NCBI RefSeq assembly: GCF_009930815.1
Contig: NZ_CP022222.1
Span: 124,001 to 188,000 of the forward strand
Length of the DNA: 64,000 nt
Reading direction: 5' to 3'
Origin: Bradyrhizobium sp. CCBAU 051011
Lineage (GTDB): Bacteria; Pseudomonadota; Alphaproteobacteria; Rhizobiales; Xanthobacteraceae
Shown piece by piece: positions 9,124-17,906 of the stretch. The first letter of the stretch is position 1, and every line of letters starts with the position of its first letter. Both the position numbers and the translations under genes were made by a program. The notes below the pieces were generated by a model that did no database searches, was not told the DNA's origin, and worked only from the letters and a program-made list of their open reading frames with translations.

Positions 9124-9372
9124 CCGACACCTCCTGGCTCTTCGAGCCTACTACAGGTGTCCATCAATTCGGAGGAGGTTCAAGGTCCGCCGCCAGCGTT
9201 TCTCAACCGCAAGCATAGAAAGATAGGAACGCATTTTAGAAATTCCGCGTTGACCAGATGCGGCGGTGCAACAGCCGCCGCAGGGTCCCTGTCCCTTTGC
9301 GCGCTCCGCAACCCTACGGGAACTGACCCTCAACCGTACAGCGCGAGCGGAGCGAGGAGCGGTAGGACGGCA

Positions 9373-10020
9373 ATGCGATATATCAAACTCGCAATCCTAG
9401 TTTTGGTATATGCGCCGATATCATCGCCCACGTTTGCGCAAACCTGTTGCCCCGCCGGCTGTGCGCCAGAGGCCAATCGGTGCGTGACCACGGGTCCGCT
9501 GTGGACCAGATGCGTTCCCATCGTCTGTACCGAGGGTTCTCGAACGCCGACCGCCAGGGCTTCTGGCCCTACAGCCGAACACCGAAAGAGCGCAGTGCTC
9601 GCCCGCCCGCTGCGCACAACGCGTGTTTACGTGGCCCCACGTCAGATCCCCACGCATTGCCCATTGCTAAATCCAACCAAAGCGCAGGTCGACGAGGCGA
9701 CCAATCAATGCGTGAACGCGTTGACTCAAAGTTCGCAGTTGCGGGAATGCATTTTCGAGGACTATGCCGGTAGGGCCGAAGACAAAAGAACTGGCCTGAG
9801 CTGCCCTGACCGTCAAGCTGCGCTGGCTAGGCAGTGTCTAAAACGCTGCACCAACTACGCATCCGATACGACCCACTTAGTATGCACCGGCAGCTATCCG
9901 AACACCGTCTGGCATATCTCCTTTGGAGATATCGCGGGCGACACCGGCAATTCCGCGCGTGTAGACCTCTGCGGGCCTCCGCTAAGAAGCATCTTCGCGA
10001 AAAAGCCGCCACCGGGTTGA
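9373..10020 (+). CDS. Secreted cysteine-rich hypothetical protein
   Basis: 215 residues. Signal peptide MRYIKLAILVLVYAPISS..FAQ, then a tight Cys cluster (TCCPAGCAPEANRC) and further Cys in CVPIVC, HCPLL, CVNAL, RECIFEDY, SCPDR, CLKRC, VCTGS and DLCGPP. The even number and spacing suggest a disulfide-stabilised periplasmic or exported protein. No family recognised. The IS3 element ends 190 bases upstream, so its native promoter may be shortened. Confidence 0.6.
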   Translation: MRYIKLAILVLVYAPISSPTFAQTCCPAGCAPEANRCVTTGPLWTRCVPIVCTEGSRTPTARASGPTAEHRKSAVLARPLRTTRVYVAPRQIPTHCPLLNPTKAQVDEATNQCVNALTQSSQLRECIFEDYAGRAEDKRTGLSCPDRQAALARQCLKRCTNYASDTTHLVCTGSYPNTVWHISFGDIAGDTGNSARVDLCGPPLRSIFAKKPPPG

Positions 10021-10652
10021 GGGTTATGTCAAAAGGTGCAAGGGCGACGACTTGACCATGCCGGTGAGGGCTCGCTCGCCCCCATGGGAGCCCCCTTGCG
10101 CGACGCTTGTTGAGGGTCTGCCGACGCGCCAAAAGGTCAGGTTGGCGTTCCTACCGCAATTGCAAACGATGCGACCCGATACGGCGGGCGGATTGATTTA
10201 AATCAAACGAGCTTGCGGCAGAGTTGGCGTGGGCGTTGGCGCGGCATTAAAAGTTGGCGCTTCCCTTGTTTCAGTTGACCAACGCTTGCGCTCCGGCTGT
10301 GCCCGCATCCGATATGTCGCCCGCGGATTTGCCAGCCCTGGTGCGCAACAATGGCGCATGGGTTCAGTCTCGAAAGGACGCTTGATAGGCGCACGTGCTG
10401 GTGACCGTCATATCACTGGCGATTATCGGAATCGGTATCGGGATCGGGATCGCTCCCTAGTCGCGACCCAGCCGAACCGATGGCGCGTGGTGAACTCCGA
10501 AGTGAGAGGTCTCCCATCGAGCCCTCACTGATGTAGGAACAGGCCCACACCCTTTTTGTTGTTGTGCGAAGCGAACCTTCGCGAACTGCCTTTATTTCAA
10601 GACGACGCAACTTTTTGTGCGGAACTCCGCACGTATCCAAAGAAAGGTAGAC
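10021..10652. other. Intergenic with a perfect FixK-type box
   Basis: No gene is supported, though a short frame around 10255-10383 reads somewhat like protein (SPADLPALVRNNGAWVQ). The main feature is the box at 10193-10206. Confidence 0.4.
10193..10206. promoter_or_regulatory. Perfect FNR/FixK box
   Basis: ttgatttaaatcaa is a fully symmetric TTGAT-N4-ATCAA site. In rhizobia such boxes recruit FixK/FNR under low oxygen. The nearest convincing plus-strand gene begins at 10653, about 450 bases away, so a missed small gene or RNA may lie between. Confidence 0.55.
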
Positions 10653-11054
10653 ATGCAAGCGCATCGAACTTTCCTGAGCTTTGCATTAGCGATCGTTTGC
10701 GGCATCACCCTTCAGAGTACCGCGTTCTCGCAAGAGTATCGGGGAACGTGGCAACAACAGCAGGCCTGCACACCCGACGTCTGGCGGCTATGTGGCGCGC
10801 AAATACCCGATGCGAACAGGATCGTGGCTTGCTTACGGCGAAACACTCCGAACCTCAGCGATCGGTGCCGCGCGGTTTTTGCACAAGGCGACGCGCCGTC
10901 ACGTGGTGAGGATCGCGACTACGGGCAAAGGCGTTACGATCGAGATTATGGACCGCGTCGCTACGATCGTGATTATGGGCCAAGGCCCTATGACAGAGAC
11001 GACGGGCCAAGGCCTTACTACGGTCCAAGGCCTTACGATTATTACGACGAATAA
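10653..11054 (+). CDS. Secreted protein with Cys-rich (GLG1-like) motif and RDYG repeats
   Basis: 133 residues. ATG 10653 is preceded by aaaggt. Signal peptide MQAHRTFLSFALAIVCGITL..AFS. The mature N-terminus (ACTPDVWRLCGAQIPD, IVACLRRNTPNLSDRCRAVF) has the four-Cys C-x7-C-x12-C-x10-C layout of Cys-rich Golgi-type repeats seen in many rhizobial exported proteins. The C-terminal third is low-complexity, with tandem RDYGPR(R/P)YD units encoded by near-identical DNA repeats at about 10915-11045. Function unknown. Confidence 0.7.
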   Translation: MQAHRTFLSFALAIVCGITLQSTAFSQEYRGTWQQQQACTPDVWRLCGAQIPDANRIVACLRRNTPNLSDRCRAVFAQGDAPSRGEDRDYGQRRYDRDYGPRRYDRDYGPRPYDRDDGPRPYYGPRPYDYYDE

Positions 11055-11122
11055 AGTGGAAGATAGTCTTTCCGCAGCAGACCTCACCAGAGGTCCAAGT
11101 TTTCGGCACAACGGGTATAAAT

Positions 11123-11147
11123 GAGGCCGCCGAACTGAGGCGGCCTC
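11123..11147. terminator. Bidirectional hairpin between convergent genes
   Basis: gaggccgcc (11123-11131) and ggcggcctc (11139-11147) are exact reverse complements around a 7-base loop. It sits between the convergent genes ending at 11054 and 11156. T-runs are weak. Confidence 0.6.
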
Positions 11148-11155
11148 TGATGGCA

Positions 11156-11382
11156 TTAGCGGTAGCCTTTGCACTTCGTCTCTTCTTTGTACTCTCCATT
11201 GCGCTCCCGTTTGCGCTCGATCTTGCACGGCCCTCTGTAAAATTCCTGCTTGTACTCGCGTGCTTCGTTATAGCTGCGGCCGTAGTAATCACCGCGATCG
11301 TACCCCCCAGAGTCGGGTTGGGATCAGCCAAAGCCGGGCTGGAAAAGACCATCACGCCGACCATCACCAAAGCCCGTTTCAT
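11156..11382 (-). pseudogene. Small secreted protein broken in a G6 run
   Basis: Starts with ATG 11382 and a signal peptide (MKRALVMVGVMVFSSPALA). After PNPTLGG the frame must shift: the other frame gives YDRGDYYGRSYNEAREYK, FYRGPCKIERKRE and EETKCKGYR then a stop at 11156. The break is exactly at six G on the minus strand (11303-11308), so one G was lost or the base count is a sequencing error. The restored product is about 75 residues, exported and rich in Tyr, Arg and Glu with two Cys. Confidence 0.7.
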
Positions 11383-11504
11383 ATGTCAGCTCCTTGTAGG
11401 TTCCAGGGGCAACCACCTCAGAACAGATTTGTTCTTTCGCAGGATGAGTGCACGCTTTGGCTAGCGTCGCGAAAATAACGCGGCCGGATTGAAAGCGCCG
11501 ATTC

Positions 11505-11518
11505 ATGATGTAAATCAA
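11505..11518. promoter_or_regulatory. FNR/FixK-like box upstream of a small membrane protein gene
   Basis: atgatgtaaatcaa keeps the symmetric TGAT-N4-ATCA core with one outer mismatch. It lies 33 bases before ATG 11552, a distance that could place it near -41 of a promoter with a very short leader. Confidence 0.4.
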
Positions 11519-11551
11519 GGGACACATCTGGCTCTCCGACATCCGTCAGGC

Positions 11552-11752
11552 ATGACGTCAAAGCCACGCCTCGAAGATCATGCCAATGACCTGCGAGAAA
11601 AAGCGGCCGCCTATGCGATCTCAGCCGGTCTCGTCGGCTTCGGCGTATGGATCGCTATTGCCGGCCTAAGCTCCAGTGCACCCGCCATATGGATTTGCGC
11701 TGCTCTCATCCCCATCGGGGTTGGGCTCGTCAGCGCTTTCGGCCCCACTTAA
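11552..11752 (+). CDS. Small two-helix membrane protein
   Basis: 66 residues from ATG 11552. A charged N-terminus (MTSKPRLEDHANDLREKA) is followed by two hydrophobic helices (ISAGLVGFGVWIAIAGL and AIWICAALIPIGVGLVSAF). No known family; topology suggests an inner-membrane hairpin. The FixK-like box just upstream hints at low-oxygen control. Confidence 0.55.
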   Translation: MTSKPRLEDHANDLREKAAAYAISAGLVGFGVWIAIAGLSSSAPAIWICAALIPIGVGLVSAFGPT

Positions 11753-12082
11753 ATCGATCGGGAGGGTCCATTGGGCTCGCGAAAATATGGGGCAGTAACC
11801 GGTACCGGTACCCGCCCGATTGCGATCCCGGGAAACGGGGGGGTCGAGCCTCTACCTCCTTACCGATGCACCCCAAACAGCACGTTCACCGCCATCGCCG
11901 TGTGAGCACGTGCCAATGATTTCCAGGTGCCTTCGCCATTTAGCGTCTTCCATGCCGTCTCGATTGGGCCATGATGTCCGTTGTGTTCCGTCGTGGTTCG
12001 AGGTCTGTGATGAGCGAGTATCAACGCCTTCCGCGCCGATCGCAGCGCTCCCGATGAGCGTAGCAAGAGGGAGGGACCGATT
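11753..12082. other. Intergenic holding repeat copy 1
   Basis: 330 bases without a supported gene; the 35-bp repeat at 11796-11830 is the notable content. Confidence 0.4.
11796..11830 (+). repeat. 35-bp dispersed repeat, copy 1
   Basis: Begins taaccggtaccggtacccg and ends gcgatcccg. Copy 2 at 12423-12457 matches at 31 of 35 positions in the same orientation. Together they bracket the gene at 12083-12397; in both cases a G- or C-run follows within ~20 bases. Confidence 0.65.
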
Positions 12083-12397
12083 ATGGCGATTTCGATTTCT
12101 ACGATCGTGGCGGGGGCTCATCTTGTCGTCGCAGTGGCCGATCAGGTACCTACGTTCGACATCGCCCGAAGTTGCAAATTGGATACGGCCGCGACGGCCA
12201 GCGATTCAGTTCAGCAGTCCCTCAACAACTGCGTGGACGATGAAAACAGGGCCCGACAACAATTAGGGAGCCAGTGGTCCAAATTCTCGGCCGCCAGCAA
12301 GGCGCAATGCATTCCGCTGGAGGGTATCGGTGGTGACCCCAGCTATGTGAGCCTTTTGACCTGCCTGCAAATGGATAAGTGGGAAAAGGACGACTAG
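12083..12397 (+). CDS. Hypothetical protein with four cysteines
   Basis: 104 residues; ATG 12083 follows gagggacc. The first 20 residues (MAISISTIVAGAHLVVAVAD) could be a signal. The mature part reads FDIARSCKLD, SLNNCVDDENRARQQL, AQCIPLEGIGG and LLTCLQMDKWEKDD, so four Cys probably form two disulfides. This pattern is found in small exported rhizobial proteins of unknown role. Flanked by a 35-bp direct repeat pair. Confidence 0.55.
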   Translation: MAISISTIVAGAHLVVAVADQVPTFDIARSCKLDTAATASDSVQQSLNNCVDDENRARQQLGSQWSKFSAASKAQCIPLEGIGGDPSYVSLLTCLQMDKWEKDD

Positions 12398-12422
12398 ATA
12401 TCAAACTGAGACACTATCAGGT

Positions 12423-12457
12423 TAACCGGTAGCGGTACCCGAGCGACTGCGATCCCG
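12423..12457 (+). repeat. 35-bp dispersed repeat, copy 2
   Basis: Begins taaccggtagcggtacccg and ends gcgatcccg; see copy 1 at 11796-11830. Confidence 0.65.
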
Positions 12458-12659
12458 ACATACCGCCCCGGGGGGACCCCCCACCCCTTTCGGCCACAGG
12501 CACATGCTTCCCTAAACCGCGATAGGAGCCCTGTGGAGCGTCCCCGCATTCGGCTGGCTCAAGGACAAGGAAGCGCGATGATCGCACAGTCGGCTCGCGC
12601 TGAGTCAGCAGATGGCTCCGATCAAAGCGGCATAGGTTATCGCAGAGACCGACAACGTC

Positions 12660-13622
12660 ACAGGCTACGAGCTTCGGCCGAACCGGATACGCATCGCCGC
12701 ACAGCTCATCGATGCGTCAACAGGCGCGCACCTTTGGGCGGATCGTTTCGACTGCGCACTCGAGGACATCTTCGACCTGCAGGACCATGTGTCCGCCAGT
12801 GTGGTTGGTGCAATCGCGCCGAAGCTCCAGCATGAGGAGATCAAGCGGGCCAGGCGCAAACCAATCGAAAATCTGGATGCATACGACTATTACCTGCGTG
12901 GGCTGGCGAAAAATTATTGGACCAAGACGCGATCAGCGAGGCGCTCCGGCTCTTTCGCGAAGCGATGAAGAGCGACCCCTATCTAGCCTCGGCCTATGGC
13001 ATGGCCGCGTGGTGCTATGCGCGGCGCAGGGCAAATGGTTGGATGATCGATTGTGCGAAGGAGAGCGCGGAAGCGAAGCGGCTGGCCCGGAAAGCAGTGC
13101 ATCTGGGAGCAGACGACCCGGTAGCGCTGTGTATGGGTGGATATGCTCTCGCTCGTGTAGCCTATGAGTTCGAGGATGCTGCGGCTTTCATGGATCGAGG
13201 ACTAACGATCAATCCCAACTTCGCGCAGGCTTGGATGCTCAGCGGTTGGCTGAGAGCCTGGATGGGCGAGCCCAAACTCGCACTTGAGCACGTTGCGCAT
13301 GCCATGCGCCTGAGCCCGCTCGATTCGTGGATGTACGGCATGCACGGAGCCATGTCGTATGCCCATTTTGTCGCGAGCCGCTATGAGAGGGCGTCGTCAT
13401 ACGCCGAAAAGTCGATGCGCGACAATCCAGGCAATCTGCATATCCGCAGCCAGCAACGCACTCGCCGGACACCTTGAGCCAGCACAGAAAGCCATGAAGC
13501 GGGCGCTCGAATGTCGTCCCGATTTGCGTGCCTCCATTCTCAGCGATTTAGCGTCATTTCGCCGAGAGAAGGACCTCGCCAAGTTCGCCAATGGTCTCCG
13601 CAAAGCAGGACTTCCGGAGTGA
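12660..13622 (+). pseudogene. C-terminal remnant of a class III cyclase-TPR protein
   Basis: Three plus-strand frames together encode the TolB-like plus TPR half of an adenylate cyclase family protein. First piece: RIRIAAQLIDASTGAHLWAD to LDAYDYYLRGLAK (to about 12912). Second: ISEALRLFREAMKSDPYLAS through SPLDSWMYGMHGAMSY (12917-13440). Third: SAASNALAGHLEPAQKAM to KFANGLRKAGLPE, stop 13622. Frame changes occur near 12912 and 13440 and the cyclase domain is missing. It is clearly homologous to the genes at 17907-19436 and 59957-61938. Confidence 0.8.
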
Positions 13623-13686
13623 TTGTGAGTCGCTTTCGTCGGCCACAAGTTGTGCTTGTGTATGACGCCGATGTCCGAGACGGGTC

Positions 13687-13845
13687 TTGGCTGTGTGAAA
13701 ACGCGAAGACGCTCAATCGCGATAGAAGAAGTTATTCATCCAAGACCGCTTCAGGCCTTCAATTCCCAAGCGCATTCACTTTAGAAATCAAACTGGAGAA
13801 TGTCCTTCTCGTCGCGTTTTGACTTTTTGCGTTTTTACACAGCCA
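13687..13845. mobile_element. MITE-like element (159 bp)
   Basis: Terminal inverted repeats tggctgtgtgaaaacgc (13688-13704) and gcgtttttacacagcca (13829-13845) differ at one position. Direct repeat gggtc flanks it at 13682-13686 and 13846-13850. No coding capacity inside, so it would need a transposase in trans. Confidence 0.6.
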
Positions 13846-14309
13846 GGGTCAAAGGTGGAAGGTGCCCAGCGAGCAGATGTTTTTCCGTTTCACCCCTGAA
13901 GGCTGACATCCTAGCGGACCATCCTCGGAGCTTAACCTCGGCAGGGTTACGCTCCATGTGTGGCGGGTGCAGGATTAGTAGCTTTGACGTAATGCGGGGG
14001 AGCTGCAGGGGATAGGCTCTCATTTGCGCTTTCCGTGTTGCGACCCTGCCCCTGTGAAGGTTAGAATCGGAGCGACAAGCGCTTCCAAGCACCTTACATT
14101 AATTGAGCATGCGCCCGCACGGGGAGCTGTAGGGGAGCCAGCAAGGCGGGACGGCGCGACAACCGCAACTCTTGTCCGAGAAGTCCCAGCAGTCCTGCGG
14201 TGGTCGGCTCTACTCTCAACAGCGGACATCTTGGCCAGCTCGCAGTCCGTCTGCGTTGGGGCCAATAGCAGACCTCAGTGTCTACCGGGCCTTAGCCCGC
14301 TCTACCTCC

Positions 14310-14527
14310 GATACTGTTGCAAAACTCGAAAGTTGTAGGGCTCAAGAATTTTCACGAAAACACTAAGCAGCGAGCGATCGCTGATTCGTATGACCTCAGT
14401 CGCGTTACCGAAGTCGCCTGTGAATTTTGCGTGAGGCCGTGACGTCCCTCACATCTTGTACACGAAAGTCGCGCCCACGGCCCGCAGAATTTTGACCATC
14501 GGCGAAAATCGACTTTGCAACACAATC
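14310..14527. mobile_element. MITE-like element (218 bp)
   Basis: Ends gatactgttgcaaaactcg (14310-14328) and cgactttgcaacacaatc (14510-14527) are imperfect inverted repeats. They resemble in part the CTGTTGCAAA ends of IS6-family elements. Direct repeat cctcc flanks it exactly (14305-14309 and 14528-14532). Non-coding interior. Confidence 0.6.
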
Positions 14528-14611
14528 CCTCCAAAAGCGGACATCACAGGCGCCAACTGGCAAGTCCGCTTAGGCCCGCTTTCAAGCGAGCCGATTGGTT
14601 CCTGCGAGAAT

Positions 14612-15769
14612 TCAATTAGCCTTGTGGCCCAGGAAGGCCGGGATATCGCAAACAACTTGCTCGATCGAATTGCGCACAGCGGAAAAGCGGCTGTATAAAT
14701 TCGGCCGCGGTGCACTACTCTCGATCCGCTGGGCGCGGCTATGATTTTCCTTGCGCAGCCTGCTAGCGAGTTCCGTAAGTGAGCCCGTTGGTTGCGTCTG
14801 GCGCGTCGCACCAAGATTATCGATGCCGGTCGCTACCACCGACACGCGGACAACACCTTGCAGGCTTTCATCGAAAGTGGCGCCGACGATGACGTTGGCG
14901 TCCTTATCGACCTCTTCGCGAATGCGGGTCGCCGCTTCGTCTACCTCGAACAGCATAAGGTCCTTGCCGCCGGTGATGGAGATTATGAGGCCACTGGCGC
15001 GCTTGATCGACGGGTCATCGATCAATGGATTGGAAATTGCGGCCACGGCTGCATTGAGCACGCGCTTTGTACCGGAAGCCTCGCCCCTGCCCATCATGGC
15101 TTTGCCCTTCTCGCGCATTACGGTGAGAACGTCGGCAAAATCGAGATTGATCAGGCCTTCCTTGACTACAAGGTCGCTAATGCAGGCCACACCGGAATAA
15201 AGCACTTGATCGGCCAGCACGAATGCATCGGCGAAGGTGGTCTTCTCGTTGGCCACCCGGAAGAGGTTCTGGTTTGGGATGACCAGCAGAGTGTCCACCG
15301 CCCTGAGCAGTTCCGCGATGCCTGCTTCGGCAAAGCGCATGCGGCGCTGGCCCTCGAAGTGGAACGGCTTGGTGACTACACCGATGGTGAGAATGCCAAG
15401 CTCACGGGCCGTCTTGGCTATAACCGGCGCTGCCCCAGTGCCGGTACCGCCGCCCATGCCGGCAGTAACGAACACCATGTGTGCGCCGGTTAAATGATCG
15501 CGGATCGAATTGATTGCCTCTTCGGCCGCCGTGCGCCCCACTTCGGGCTGCGAGCCGGCACCAAGGCCTTGGGTGACTTGGGCGCCCATCTGGATGATCC
15601 GGTTGGCCTTTGACATGGCGAGCGCCTGTGCGTCGGTATTAGCGACGATAAATTCGACGCCTTGCAGCTCAGACGCGATCATGTTGTTGACGGCATTGCC
15701 GCCAGCGCCGCCGACCCCAAACACGATAATGCGCGCCTTCATCTCGCTGATATCGGCAATGCTGGTCAT
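14612..15769 (-). CDS. ftsZ: FtsZ paralogue with a shortened C-terminal linker
   Basis: 385 residues. GTP-binding tubulin signature [12 protein letters not shown] at 104-115, nucleotide loop [13 protein letters not shown] at 18-30, and the catalytic T7 loop NLDFAD at 208-213 are all intact, so GTPase and polymerisation should be possible. The core ends near residue 330; only about 45 residues of linker precede a recognisable C-terminal peptide, [11 protein letters not shown], related to the DIPAFLRRQ anchor that binds FtsA and other partners. The main FtsZ of Bradyrhizobium-type bacteria has a linker of a few hundred residues. It stands alone in an accessory region, so it is probably an extra division or cytoskeletal paralogue. 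Confidence 0.85.
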   Translation of the reverse strand: MTSIADISEMKARIIVFGVGGAGGNAVNNMIASELQGVEFIVANTDAQALAMSKANRIIQMGAQVTQGLGAGSQPEVGRTAAEEAINSIRDHLTGAHMVFVTAGMGGGTGTGAAPVIAKTARELGILTIGVVTKPFHFEGQRRMRFAEAGIAELLRAVDTLLVIPNQNLFRVANEKTTFADAFVLADQVLYSGVACISDLVVKEGLINLDFADVLTVMREKGKAMMGRGEASGTKRVLNAAVAAISNPLIDDPSIKRASGLIISITGGKDLMLFEVDEAATRIREEVDKDANVIVGATFDESLQGVVRVSVVATGIDNLGATRQTQPTGSLTELASRLRKENHSRAQRIESSAPRPNLYSRFSAVRNSIEQVVCDIPAFLGHKAN

Positions 15770-15878
15770 TTTTCTCTCCCGATTGCTCGGCTACGTCGGG
15801 GACACGCATGCTTACCCACGAGCAGCCTTGCGGTCTGCTGCCATTAAGTCCGCAGCTAGGCGCCCCGGGGGGGTGCAG

Positions 15879-16290
15879 CTAGTCCGCGGCTGTCGATCGA
15901 GCCATCATCAGCTCGGCCATCTTCCGAAGAAAACCTTCGAGCCGCGCCGTCGCCTCCTTAGCTGCCGTAGCCTCGGCGGTCGCCTGTAGCACTTCAACCA
16001 TCAGCCGATCGGCGCGCTCACGCTCGAAATCGGCCCGGTGACCCGCTGCTGTTGCTTCGAGCCGCGCGATCTCCCCTGCAATGCTGGATCTTTGCAGCTA
16101 GGAAGACATTGCCTGCTTCACGTGGCCGACGCTTGTGCCGTATTTCCGTGAGATCCACGCTCACCATTGCTTTGCCGTCATCTGAAAGTGAGCGCGGCAG
16201 CCGGAGCCGCTTGACAAGCGAACGAGCGGCATTAGGCGAGATTGTCAAGCGGGCGCCAAGTGCGGCATATGTCAGTGTTTCAACAGGCAC
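15879..16290 (-). pseudogene. HTH/coiled-coil hypothetical, frameshifted
   Basis: N-terminal part from ATG 16290 (MPVETLTYAALGARLTISP, AARSLVKRLRLPRSLSDDGK, VSVDLTEIRHK) is a helix-turn-helix-like start. The frame then fails near 16075. In the neighbouring frame the expected coiled coil continues: AGEIARLEATAAGHRADFE, RERADRLMVEVLQATAE, then RLEGFLRKMAELMMAR and TAG at 15879. The family is common in Bradyrhizobium and relatives, often beside mobile elements; function unknown. One indel separates the halves. Confidence 0.7.
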
Positions 16291-16575
16291 CGGCTGTTCT
16301 CCTGGAACGAACCGCGCGGTCTATTAACCGAAAAGTAACCGGAAGTTAAGTTGTGATGGTTAAGAGATCGTTAACAGTGGGCGGATTCCGCCAATTGAGC
16401 GTCCCGCGACCAGAATGGATGGTTGCCTATCAGACTTCACCTCGGAAACGCGCCGGCGCCGTGGGACACGCCGAGCCAATCTTTATTGTCCGCCCTATGT
16501 CGACCGGCTGGTAGGAATGTCCGTCCCGGGTCAAAATCGCCTTTCGGCAGGACACTTCCGGTCTTCCCCGGTGGT

Positions 16576-17789
16576 CTCAACCGGTCGCCGCAACACTTTA
16601 TCTTAGAGGGAAAAGATGGAGTGTGGGATGGAACGAAGGTTTCATAGAGGTTTTACTGCGGCAGAGAAGACGGAGTTATGGGATCGCTGGAAGCGTGGGG
16701 AGTCGCTGAAGGCGATTGGACGAGCTTTTGGTAAGCAATCATCGTCGATCTATTTTTTGGTAGCTCCGCATGGTGGAATTCGTCCTGCGGAGCGGCGTCG
16801 CTCCAGGCTGGCGTTGACGCTCGCGGAACGCGAGGTGATTTCCAGAGGCGTTACGGCACATCAATCAGCACGGTCGATCGCCAAACTGCTTGGCCGCTCA
16901 CCCTCGACGGTGAGCCGGGAAATGAGTCGCAATGGCGGCTATGATCGCTACCGAGCGACACTTGCGGACGAGAACGCCTGGGCGCGATCTCGTCGTCCAA
17001 AATGTTGTAAGTTAGCGACCAATCCGCGGCTTCGGCAGGCGGTGGCAGGGAAGCTCAGATTGGATTGGTCACCCGAGCAGATAGCCGGCTGGCTGAAGAG
17101 AACGCATCCTGAAGACGAGTGTAATCAGGTGTCACACGAGACCATCTATCGCAGCCTGTTTGTCCAAGCGCGCGGCGTGCTCAAGAAAGAGCTGCTTAGC
17201 CATCTTCGATCGAAGCGCTTGATGCGTCGCTCCAGGCCGGTTGACCCGAATGGCGATAAACGGGGGCATATCAAGGATATCGTCTCAATCCGTCAGCGAC
17301 CGGCGGCGGTTGAAGATCGGGCGGTGCCTGGTCATTGGGAAGGCGATCTCCTGTCCGGGCCGAACAACACCTACATCGCGACCTTGGTCGAGCGTCATAC
17401 CCGTTACGTGATGTTGGCCAAGGTGGCAGGCAAGGACACCCAGACAGTGGTCTCCGCGCTCATCAAGCAGGCGAAGAAGCTACCAAAGGAGCTATATAAA
17501 TCCCTGACCTGGGACCGGGGCAAGGAACTTACGGATCATCGTCGCTTTACGTTGGCGAGCAAAATCGACGTCTATTTTTGCGATCCGCAAAGCCCGTGGC
17601 AGCGCGGGTCGAACGAGAACACCAATGGCCTGCTGCGACAATACTTCCCGAAGGGCACCGACTTGTCGGTGCACTCGCAAGCCCATCTGAACAAAGTGGC
17701 TCGTCAGCTAAACGAACGACCACGTGAGACCTTGCAATTTGAAACACCAGCAGAGAGATTTAACGCCTGTGTTGCGTCGACCGGTTGAG
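16576..17789 (+). mobile_element. IS30-family insertion sequence
   Basis: Inverted repeats ctcaaccggtcgccgcaacac (16576-16596, with 1 mismatch) and its partner at 17769-17789 bound a single transposase gene; the right repeat contains the gene's stop codon. No target duplication could be recognised. Confidence 0.85.
16616..17788 (+). CDS. IS30-family transposase
   Basis: 390 residues (an ATG at 16628 is an alternative start). Two N-terminal helix-turn-helix regions: FTAAEKTELWDRWKRGESL and SARSIAKLLGRSPSTVSREM. The DDE core follows: first Asp in GHWEGDLLSGPNNTYIATL, second in SLTWDRGKEL, Glu in PWQRGSNENTNGLLRQYFP, ending LNERPRETLQFETPAERF. All catalytic residues are present and the frame is intact, so this copy may be active. 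Confidence 0.95.
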   Translation: MECGMERRFHRGFTAAEKTELWDRWKRGESLKAIGRAFGKQSSSIYFLVAPHGGIRPAERRRSRLALTLAEREVISRGVTAHQSARSIAKLLGRSPSTVSREMSRNGGYDRYRATLADENAWARSRRPKCCKLATNPRLRQAVAGKLRLDWSPEQIAGWLKRTHPEDECNQVSHETIYRSLFVQARGVLKKELLSHLRSKRLMRRSRPVDPNGDKRGHIKDIVSIRQRPAAVEDRAVPGHWEGDLLSGPNNTYIATLVERHTRYVMLAKVAGKDTQTVVSALIKQAKKLPKELYKSLTWDRGKELTDHRRFTLASKIDVYFCDPQSPWQRGSNENTNGLLRQYFPKGTDLSVHSQAHLNKVARQLNERPRETLQFETPAERFNACVASTG

Positions 17790-17906
17790 CCGGCACCCAC
17801 TAACCGGACATATTCAGCGCCAGTTGGCATGTCGCAAACGGGCCATTAGCGGAAGTCGCACCCATTCGATCACTTCGTCGTCATGTTCAGCACTTGGCTG
17901 CCATGG

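Larger units (their letters stand above)
7918..9182 (-). mobile_element. IS3-family insertion sequence (1265 bp)
   Basis: Imperfect ~23-bp terminal inverted repeats: tgatcttcccccgaaaaaat from 7918 and, on the other strand, tgaacctcctccgaattgat from 9182. A 3-bp direct repeat agg flanks it exactly (7915-7917 and 9183-9185), the usual IS3 target duplication. It carries orfA and orfB in the -1 arrangement and looks complete. Confidence 0.9.
13623..14611. other. Non-coding interval hosting two MITE-like elements
   Basis: No gene supported between the cyclase remnant and the FtsZ stop. Elements at 13687-13845 and 14310-14527 are listed separately. Confidence 0.5.

Noticed and set aside
10229..10531. 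Frame after the FixK box as a gene
   Set aside because: Basic, low-complexity product with no ribosome site.
10915..11045. Repeated gattatg-type units considered as a CRISPR-like array
   Set aside because: They are codon-phase repeats of RDYGPR inside the 10653 gene.
14792..15493. Long open frame antisense to ftsZ
   Set aside because: Mirrors the codon pattern of the real FtsZ frame; the minus-strand protein has all tubulin motifs.
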